Below, piece after piece: positions 52,885 to 61,100 of a stretch of 64,000 bases of DNA. The position numbers and the translations under genes are program-made. Within the stretch, counting starts at the first letter, position 1, and every line of letters begins with the position of its first letter. This stretch comes from Leptospiraceae bacterium (GTDB lineage: Bacteria > Spirochaetota > Leptospiria > Leptospirales > Leptospiraceae), in contig JACKPB010000012.1 of assembly GCA_024233875.1 (NCBI GenBank), forward strand, positions 1 through 64,000, read 5' to 3'. Below the pieces are notes generated by a model. It worked only from the letters and a program-made list of their open reading frames with translations. It did not search any database and was not told the DNA's origin.

Positions 52885-54423
52885 ATGCAACTTGAATTTA
52901 TTAAAACTCTTGAAGTAAAAGAATTTACATGTTATATTAAACTTTCCGTGAAGAGAGAACGATTAGATGTCCAGAAATATTTAGATGATTATAATCCAAA
53001 TCCGGATGATACTATTCTCAAAAATATCAATAAATATTTAGAAAAACGGGGATGGGTTTATCAGGGTCAGATTACTTCTAAGGGTGATGAAATAATAAAG
53101 TCAGGATTTATATGGGATGAAGAAGAAGGAAAGTATCGATTGTATTGTGTTTTAGATGATCCATTGTTAGATTCCATCCCACTTGGATTAGAAAGACTTT
53201 CTCCGGATAGACAGAATATCATTCCAAATCAAGTTAGCGATTTATCATCATTGATCGGAAAAGAATTTAATCTACAAGACAAAGATTATATGAACTTTAA
53301 GATTACTGAAATTCCGACATTTACTTCTGAACAATCTCAAAAAAACACAAAATTGATTTGGAAAATAGAGGATGAAGTTAGCTCCATTTTTGAAATTACT
53401 AATAATTTTTCATTAAAAGGTGAAACTAAAAAAATAGATTTTAATTCTCTCTTAGATCAATTGTTTAAATTGAATTCTTTATACGGAGAATGGAGCAACA
53501 CGAATATGAAATTAAAAGTATCCTTTGACCAAAATAAAAAAGCTGAGATGATAAATTTTATAAAAAATGAGGCCTCTCTTAAAACCAATCAATTTAGATT
53601 TGGTAGTTTTGATACTACTAAGATTTATAATATTCCTCTTATGCCTAGAGATAAGGCGAACGCTGAAGAGTGGAAAAAATTTCTTTTTGAAAAAGAACTT
53701 ATTGATGAATATAAAAATCCTATAGAGTCTGAGCTTTTCTCTAAAGAGCTTTGTGAAAAAGAAGAGTTTAAAGAATATGGTTTAGATTCAAGTATTAATA
53801 CGCTAAAAAATTCTATGAAAAATCTACAGAAAGGGAAAGCTTTCTGGCATTTTTTTGCTCCATTAGACTTGAATCCCAAACATCAATCCTATCAAATTCC
53901 AGAAATTGAAACTTTCAGTATCTCTCCTAATAGCAATTTAAGTTTTATGGATATAGTAGAAAAAATGAATATTACTCAAATAGGAAATATATCAAAAATA
54001 ATATATTATGATTTGTATGTTATTAACAGAGATCAGCAAGAAAACTTTAAAATATTTATTGATGCTATTATGGATAAATTTCAGCTGAAGAAGATTCACG
54101 TTGAATTGATCACTTTGTTTAAAAATAGAAATTCTAATGAATCCCGCGCTGATTTAATAAAAAGTAAAGCTCCCTGGATTACCGAAACCGATGTTAAAGT
54201 GATATCTAAAAATAAAATAAACCATGACCGTTATTTAATCTTTTTCGATGAGAATAAACAAAGCAAAATCTGGGGATTTTCAAATTCGATAGATTTTCTA
54301 TTCTTTTCTAATAGAACTAATCTAAACAGTTATACAAAAGGAATTTCTAAAGATATCAGTATTTACTCTCTAAAGGATGATAGTATTCTTTATCCAGATT
54401 TAAGAACTTATATCAATAGCTAA
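52885..54423 (+). CDS. PLD-like protein with H-x-R motif
   Basis: A 512-residue protein starting 2 bp after the helicase. An N-terminal helical region with KRGWVYQGQITSKGDEIIKS recalls a winged helix. Near the C-terminus KINHDRYLIFFDENKQSKIW followed by GFSNSIDF has the shape of a phospholipase D active-site half (HxK, then Asp, then GSxN), but with Arg449 in place of Lys after His447. Only one such half is seen, so activity would need a dimer or a partner. DISARM DrmC and several defence nucleases are PLD-type. Assignment rests on this one motif. Confidence 0.65.
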   Translation: MQLEFIKTLEVKEFTCYIKLSVKRERLDVQKYLDDYNPNPDDTILKNINKYLEKRGWVYQGQITSKGDEIIKSGFIWDEEEGKYRLYCVLDDPLLDSIPLGLERLSPDRQNIIPNQVSDLSSLIGKEFNLQDKDYMNFKITEIPTFTSEQSQKNTKLIWKIEDEVSSIFEITNNFSLKGETKKIDFNSLLDQLFKLNSLYGEWSNTNMKLKVSFDQNKKAEMINFIKNEASLKTNQFRFGSFDTTKIYNIPLMPRDKANAEEWKKFLFEKELIDEYKNPIESELFSKELCEKEEFKEYGLDSSINTLKNSMKNLQKGKAFWHFFAPLDLNPKHQSYQIPEIETFSISPNSNLSFMDIVEKMNITQIGNISKIIYYDLYVINRDQQENFKIFIDAIMDKFQLKKIHVELITLFKNRNSNESRADLIKSKAPWITETDVKVISKNKINHDRYLIFFDENKQSKIWGFSNSIDFLFFSNRTNLNSYTKGISKDISIYSLKDDSILYPDLRTYINS

Positions 54424-54430
54424 GGTAGTT

Positions 54431-56182
54431 ATGGAAGAAATATTAATAATAAATAAACAAAAAGAAATTGATTTTTCTAATGAATATATAAGAAATTTTT
54501 GGTTACATTCCAATAAAACAACAAATATTAAACAGGAATCTAATCTAATTACATTTATTGGAAATTTAGAGAAAGTAACTGAATTTATAAATCAAGCATC
54601 GGAAATGCTATGTATATATTCCTCAGAGTTTTCAAATGAAATATATAATTTGATTTTGGATACATCTACCAGTAAACGTATATATTTTTTGACAAACGAT
54701 AAGAGTTTAGGTAAGGATCAACTTCAGAGTCTTGCAGGAAATATTCTAATTCGACTTATAAAAACAAATTATCAAGGATCAGTATTGTTATCCGATGTTG
54801 GTGCTAATTTTAATGGTCTGTTTTTTAATGGAACTTTATCCGCTAAAGATTTAGAAGATCAAAATAGGTTTTTACTTAGATTGGAAGATGAGCAAAAAGA
54901 ATATTTCATTCAATTATATAATGAGTGGTTCTGGAAAGAGGCTGAAAAGGAAATTTTAACAAAAGACCAGGCAGAAAATCCTATTAATATTGAATCCCAA
55001 CCATTTGATTTCATTTTTCCAAATCCGGATTATATATCAGTGGAAGGAATCGAAAAAACTATTTCTGAAATCATTGCTCAAAAGACAAATGTTCATATAT
55101 CATTAAAAAACATAGACAATCATGTAGCAAATTATTTAAATAACAGTGTATCTAACCTATGTGTATACACGAACCTAATAAATAATAATATTGATAAATT
55201 AAATATATTATTAAATAATAATAATAGTATGTTTGTTTATGAAGGTTTGGAAAATGAAAATAATTGGGAATTTGTTACTAACCAAAACGATAAATTCATT
55301 ATTATAAACAGAAAAAATTCAAATCAACTAGGATGGGTATTTAATTTAACATTACAACAAATACAAGATTTTTTGAATATTTTAAATAATGTTAATATAG
55401 TATATACTTATATAAATGAGGAAAAACGAACAAATTTAATTAATAAAAAAATTTATCTCCCTGATGAGAATCGTGAAATAATGATTAATGAAATAGATGA
55501 AAAGATTCTTAAGAAAATAGAAATACCTGATTTGATTAGCATTCATGATAAAAATGATTTTGAATCCAATGAGCCCAAACAGTTTATTGATCCTAAATAT
55601 GCTTCTAAAGTAATCTATCATTGGGAAATACACCCTCCGTTTCTACCTAAAAACTCTCAAAAAGATTCATTGTATCATAAATGGGAAAAAAGTCATTTGG
55701 AATTGCATAAATCTATTGAGAATCTATTAGTAAAAATCGAAGAATTAGATAGTTCTGAGGGCTTTTTAACGAGACTGTCCAATTTTTTTCATTCAAGTAA
55801 TTATAATAACTTAAATGAAATGAAAAAAAAAGTAGAAGAAATTAAACAAACGATCTCTCAAAAAAAATTATACGATCTTTCTGAAAAAGAAAGGGAGGAA
55901 CTTTATAGTTCATTGGAAAAATTACGTAATGATATTGAAAAAAGAAAAAATTTAAAAGCATTAGATCTAAAAAATTATAAAACGGAAAAAGATAATGAAT
56001 TAAAAGATAAAATCTACAAGAAAGATTCCCTTAAAAAATCGATTGAGAAATTAAACAAACAAATTAATAATAATTTATCTGAAATTGATAAATTTTCTAA
56101 GGATAAAAAATCGATTCAAAATGAAATCGATAAACGAAAACAGGATTCTTTAACTCAATCAGCAGATTCAAGTAATAAGTAA
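54431..56182 (+). CDS. Probable degenerate PLD-like fold with C-terminal coiled coil
   Basis: A 583-residue protein. Residues about 45-150 (SEMLCIYSSEFSNEIYNLIL, KRIYFLTNDKSLGKDQ, GSVLLSDVGANFNGLFFNG) have the strand and turn pattern of a PLD half without His-x-Lys; GLFFNG sits where GSxN usually lies. This is a weak structural guess. A middle part is very Asn/Ile-rich. Residues about 425-580 form a long charged coiled coil (KEREELYSSLEKLRNDIEKR, then SLKKSIEKLNKQINNNLSEI). It lies between the PLD-like gene (8 bp before) and a small coiled-coil gene (12 bp after), and probably bridges complex members (inference). Confidence 0.6.
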   Translation: MEEILIINKQKEIDFSNEYIRNFWLHSNKTTNIKQESNLITFIGNLEKVTEFINQASEMLCIYSSEFSNEIYNLILDTSTSKRIYFLTNDKSLGKDQLQSLAGNILIRLIKTNYQGSVLLSDVGANFNGLFFNGTLSAKDLEDQNRFLLRLEDEQKEYFIQLYNEWFWKEAEKEILTKDQAENPINIESQPFDFIFPNPDYISVEGIEKTISEIIAQKTNVHISLKNIDNHVANYLNNSVSNLCVYTNLINNNIDKLNILLNNNNSMFVYEGLENENNWEFVTNQNDKFIIINRKNSNQLGWVFNLTLQQIQDFLNILNNVNIVYTYINEEKRTNLINKKIYLPDENREIMINEIDEKILKKIEIPDLISIHDKNDFESNEPKQFIDPKYASKVIYHWEIHPPFLPKNSQKDSLYHKWEKSHLELHKSIENLLVKIEELDSSEGFLTRLSNFFHSSNYNNLNEMKKKVEEIKQTISQKKLYDLSEKEREELYSSLEKLRNDIEKRKNLKALDLKNYKTEKDNELKDKIYKKDSLKKSIEKLNKQINNNLSEIDKFSKDKKSIQNEIDKRKQDSLTQSADSSNK

Positions 56183-56193
56183 GGAAATGAAAG

Positions 56194-56628
56194 ATGAGTA
56201 ATCAAAAATTAAATCATAAATCAGAAAAAGACTTAGAGGATGAATTAAACAATATAGATTCTAAAATTATAATCTTAACTGATCAAAAAAATGATAATGA
56301 ACGTAAAATGAAGGAATTAGAGGATAACCTGAAATCAATTGAAGAATTGATTAATGATTTGAAAAAAGATATTAAAGATGTAAATGATTCCAAAATAGAC
56401 AAAATTCAATTAGAAAATCTCGCACCATTTCCAAGAACATCATTACCAAAAATTGGTTCTCTTTTTGAGGAGCAAAATAAGAGATATTTAGTCATTAAAT
56501 TTTGGGAAGAATTAGAATTGGCAAAAGAGGAAGCACAACGATTAAAAGCGATTTTATGTATAAATAGTTCTGATGCTTATAAGACTCAATCGACTCAATA
56601 TAATCATCAAAATCAGAATGTATGGTAA
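56194..56628 (+). CDS. Small coiled-coil protein of the TerY-P operon
   Basis: A 144-residue protein. The first about 75 residues are a heptad-type coiled coil (LEDELNNIDSKIIILTDQKN, then KMKELEDNLKSIEELINDLK). A conserved-looking segment follows (LPKIGSLFEEQNKRYLVIKF) and an alanine/leucine helix (WEELELAKEEAQRLKAILC). No known domain assigned. It may pair with the coiled coil of the preceding protein. 14 bp before the kinase start. Confidence 0.7.
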   Translation: MSNQKLNHKSEKDLEDELNNIDSKIIILTDQKNDNERKMKELEDNLKSIEELINDLKKDIKDVNDSKIDKIQLENLAPFPRTSLPKIGSLFEEQNKRYLVIKFWEELELAKEEAQRLKAILCINSSDAYKTQSTQYNHQNQNVW

Positions 56629-56641
56629 GAGGCAAAAGACA

Positions 56642-57955
56642 ATGAATGGATTATTAAAGAAAGGAATAATTTTACATCATATAGATCAGGATATAAAAAT
56701 AATTGAATTATTAGGAAGCGGAGGACAGGGTGAAGTATATAAAGTAGAATATAATAATAAACACTACGCATTAAAATGGTATTTTCCTGATACAGCGACT
56801 CCTGAACAAAAAAAGATTTTAGAAGATTTAATTCTCAAAAAACAACCTAATGAAAATTTCTTATGGCCAATATTATTAGTAGAATCGGAAGAATTCAATT
56901 CATTTGGATATTTAATGGAATTGCGAACAAAAGAGTATAAAGGAATTGTTGATTTGATGAAAAACAAATGTTCACCAAGTTTCTACAATTTGGCAACAGT
57001 AGGATTTCATACATCCAATAGCTTTTTACAACTTCATTCTAGAGGTCTTTGTTATAAAGATATATCATTTGGAAACTTATTTTTTAATCCAAATAATGGA
57101 GATGTGAAAATATGTGATAACGATAATGTTACCCCCGATGCTCAAGACTTTAGTGGAGTTTTAGGGACTCCTAAATTTATGGCACCGGAAATAGTGAGAG
57201 GTGACAGAAAACCAAGTACCCAAACTGACCTGTACTCTCTTGCAATATTATTATTTTATGTTTTCTTTGTACACCATCCATTAGACGGATCTTTAGAAAT
57301 GAAAATTAAATGTATGGATGCTCCAGCGATGAAAAAATTGTATGGAGATGATCCAATTTTTATTTTTGATCCTAATAATAGCAGCAATAGACCTGTAAAA
57401 GGTGAACAAGATAATGCATTAATATATTGGAGCATATATCCACAGTTCTTTAAAGATCTTTTTATAAAATCTTTTACCGATGGCATTCACGATCCATTAA
57501 ATGGTAGAGTAAGAGAGAGTGAATGGAGAAATATTTTTATTAAACTTCGAGATTCAATTTTCTATTGTGAATGCGGAGCAGAGAATTTTTATGATTTAGA
57601 TTCTATAAAAGCTAATCAAGGTACGGCGAACGCATGTTGGAGTTGTAATAAAATTCCTACTCTCCCTTATCGAATGAAAATAAATAATTCTATACTCATG
57701 ATTAATTATAACACTAAATTTTATCCCCATCACATCGATCCCCAAAGAAAATATGAACTCATAGATCCGATTGCTGAAGTTTCAACCCATCCCCAAGACC
57801 CGACTATTTGGGGAATTAAAAATCTTAGCAAAGAAAAATGGGTGATGACAGATAAAGCAGGAAACTTAAACGAAGTTGTTCCCGGTAAAAACTGTAAAAT
57901 TGAAAATGGAATAAAAATAAATTTTGGATCTTCAGAGGGAGAAATAAAGTATTAA
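56642..57955 (+). CDS. Ser/Thr protein kinase with zinc ribbon and C-terminal beta domain
   Basis: A 437-residue cytoplasmic kinase; no membrane helix. The glycine loop is LLGSGGQGEVYKV (about 20-32) and the ATP Lys is in YALKWYF. The catalytic loop reads YKDISFGNLFF (Tyr in place of the His of HRD, Asp and Asn kept), the DFG position reads CDNDNV, and the APE helix is GTPKFMAPEIV. A zinc ribbon follows (CECGAEN ... ACWSCNK). The last about 65 residues (HPQDPTIWGIKNLSKEKW, then IKINFGSSEG) look like a small beta-sandwich. This build is known from TerY-P kinases. ATG 56642 is used; the upstream extension overlaps the previous gene. It closes the operon. Confidence 0.88.
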   Translation: MNGLLKKGIILHHIDQDIKIIELLGSGGQGEVYKVEYNNKHYALKWYFPDTATPEQKKILEDLILKKQPNENFLWPILLVESEEFNSFGYLMELRTKEYKGIVDLMKNKCSPSFYNLATVGFHTSNSFLQLHSRGLCYKDISFGNLFFNPNNGDVKICDNDNVTPDAQDFSGVLGTPKFMAPEIVRGDRKPSTQTDLYSLAILLFYVFFVHHPLDGSLEMKIKCMDAPAMKKLYGDDPIFIFDPNNSSNRPVKGEQDNALIYWSIYPQFFKDLFIKSFTDGIHDPLNGRVRESEWRNIFIKLRDSIFYCECGAENFYDLDSIKANQGTANACWSCNKIPTLPYRMKINNSILMINYNTKFYPHHIDPQRKYELIDPIAEVSTHPQDPTIWGIKNLSKEKWVMTDKAGNLNEVVPGKNCKIENGIKINFGSSEGEIKY

Positions 57956-58109
57956 GGTATTTTATTTACTTTCATTCAAATAAGTATTGGGATTCAGTTA
58001 CGCACACCCAACGATAAAGGGGAGAGGTAGGCTTGCTGTATTATTCTCGCCTGAACCGAGCCAAAGTACCACTTCAGCGGGGCCGAAGGGGGACTAAAAG
58101 GGAGAATAC
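57956..58109. other. Leader of the giant helicase with decayed hairpin repeat
   Basis: CTTCAGCGGGGCCGAAGGG (about 58071-58089) is a mutated copy of the CTGAGCGGAGCCGAAGGG end of the hairpin elements, with a matching degenerate left end near 57990-58010. GGGAG (58100-58104) is the ribosome-binding site of the next gene. The AT-rich operon is thus bracketed by the same repeat on both sides (47910-47989 and here). Confidence 0.55.
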
Positions 58110-61100
58110 ATGTTACCAGAAATCATTGCTCGAAATATTCAGAAACAGGTGGAAGCGTATATCAATGCTACCTTTGAGTTTAAGGAGGAGAGTCTTGTTG
58201 ATGCTTTTCAGAAGTTTTTATTTGATGAGGGGGATGGGATTCTGAAAGGACCCTGGGTGGATTTGAAGTTTCCTTTTGAGAAGGCTCTTTCGGATTATCG
58301 GATTCCATTTTCTTTTGGGAATGTATTTCATCCTTACGAACACCAACGCATTGCCTGGGAACGTTTATTAAAGGGTAAACATAGTATCATAACAACAGGT
58401 ACCGGTTCCGGGAAGACGGAGTGTTTTCTTTATCCCGTTTTGGAAAAAGCTCTTGAAAATAAGAAACTCGGTAAAAAAGGGATCTCTACAATTGTATTGT
58501 ATCCAATGAATGCTCTGGCTACCGATCAGGAAAAGAGATTTGCAAAAACAATTTCTGAAACTCCCGAATTGAACGGAATCCGGGTAGGGACATTTGTAGG
58601 TAGAAAAGACTCGAAGAATGGGACAAGAGAGATGGGTAAGGAAAATGGAATTACCCACCAGGAGACACTTCGGAAGGATCCTCCCGATATTTTGCTAACA
58701 AACTATAAAATGCTGGATTATCTTCTGATGAGACCCGTTGACTTTCCTCTCTGGAGATTCAATCAGGAAGGTACTCTCTCTTATATCATATTGGATGAAT
58801 TGCATACCTATGATGGAGTTCAGGGAACCGATGTAGCCTGTTTGATCCGTAGGTTGAAAGATCGATTGGATAGTAAACAAAATAAAATCTGTTTTGTGGG
58901 GACTTCAGCTACTCTGGATCGTGATACAAAGAAAACTTTTAGCGGTCAGAGTTTGGAAGATACCGAAGAGGCAATGGATACTTCCGAGAAAAAACTTGCT
59001 GAGTTCGCTTCTCTTCTTTCCGGAGAAGAAATAGGGATCGATGCGATTATAGGAGAGTCCCGACTGGGATATGAGTTTCTTCTTTCCGATGAGTCCCCCC
59101 TGACGGTTGAAATACCTGAGGTCGGGGAATTAGTTTCACGTGCAGGAGAGTCAAAGGATGAATATATCCATAGAATCTGTGAACTCTGGAAGGTGTCTCC
59201 GGATCCTGTTGAATTGGGAAACTGGATGAGAAGAACCGATCTTTTTCGAATGATTCTGGAAGTGTACCACAGAGAGAAAGAAAACAATCGGGTTCCCATT
59301 TTATGGAAGGATGATCTTTGTGTTGCTCTAGGAAATGAGTTTCCCTCTTTATTGCCCTATAGTCAGGAAGAAGTTGAGATCATTCTTCTTTCATTTTTTT
59401 CTCTTCTGCATCACGCAAAACGCAGGGAAGGGAAGAAAAACTTTCCACTCTTACCCGCACAGATTCAGATCTGGATTCGGGAAGTGAGGAGGGTGGGTCG
59501 TGTGATTGACTCGGAACAGGAAAGGTTTGTATGGTTGGATGAAAAACCGGATAGCATCAGGGCACTTCCCGGGTACCATTGCAGGGAATGCGGAGAGTCG
59601 GGCTATGTAGCTCTTGAAAAATCAGGAACCGAGGGTGAGGTAGCTCCGCGATATGGAAACACAGGGTTTTTGATTCATGATTACACCCAACCGAAGGAAA
59701 TATATAAGAAATTTCTTATTGAAAAAAAACAGGAAAGAGACAAACAGATTGTACTTTTTCGAAAACTCAGAAACTCTGATGTACCCGATCCAACAACGGA
59801 CTGTTTTTTTTCTGCCTCTCAAAGAATGTTTTTCTTTCGGGAAGAAGGAAAGACCTTTGAAGAAGTGAGGGACGCTGTTCGTGTCAGATTGAATAAAGAT
59901 CTGAAAATAAATGAAACAGGTGTAGAAGTCGGGATCCAGTCCTGTCCCGATTGCGGGTCATTTAGCGGTCCTTTGTTTATCGGGATTCAGGCGGCTACTC
60001 TTTCTTCTGTCTGTGTGGATGAGATCTTTAGCTCGCCATTGAATGAAGATGCGAAATTGCTAGCTTTTACGGATAATGTTCAGGATGCATCCCATCGGGC
60101 GGCCTATTTTTCGGCAAGAACCTATAGTTTTGTATTTCGATCGATTCTCTTCCGTACTCTGATTGAAGAAGGAAAAAATCTTCCTGTTCGTCAGGCGATA
60201 GGAAAAATCTTTGAATACACTTCCAAGCAGATAACTAAACTCTTTCCAGCCAATTCTGATTTCAATACTCTCGCAACCCTTCTTCCGCCCGATATGGAAA
60301 ATTGGAGTGATTGGGGAAAGTATCTCGAAGATAGGGCATTTATCACCGATCCGGAACTGCAGAGAAAACTGAAAGACCGAATTCTCTTCGGAATGCTTAC
60401 GGAGTTTACTTCTACAATATTCTCCGGGCGATCTCTGGAATGGACGGGAGCCGCAACAATTGGTTGGAACCGTGATGTGGTCGAACTAGCCAGTACTGAG
60501 ATACACAGTAGACTCGAAAGAATATCTCCACTTTTGAGAAATGTATCACAGGAAAAAGTTACACTCTGGGTTCATGGGATTTTATTGCGATTGAAGGATC
60601 GATCCTGTTTTCAGCATCCGTTCATTGAGTCACTCGCAAAAGATAATTTTTGGGGAAAGAATCCTTTTGGTACAAGAGCTAAAGATAGAGAGCATTTTCC
60701 CAATCGTGGAGACACAAATCAAATTCCTTATCTTTTATCCACAAAACCGGAAGAACGAAAATCCGTGATCCCTCTTTTTTCTTCTCATTCGGAGAATAAA
60801 TCTTCCATCTGGATGGATACCTGGTGTCGGAGAGCTTTAGGAATTGGAAATATCAATGAAATCAAGCAAAATGAAATCAATGATATCAAACAAATATTCT
60901 TAAAAGTACTACTTGAAAAGAACCTTCTCATAAAGCTTTGTGAAACCGGAAAAAATACCTATTATGCGTTATCGACCGAAACTATGTACTTCACGACTGA
61001 TACTGTACTTCTTTATACCGGAAAAGAAACGAAAAAGTTAGTTTTGGATAAGAACTATGAAGATCTATGGATCGGTGCCCCTTCTATGGAATTTCGGGAA

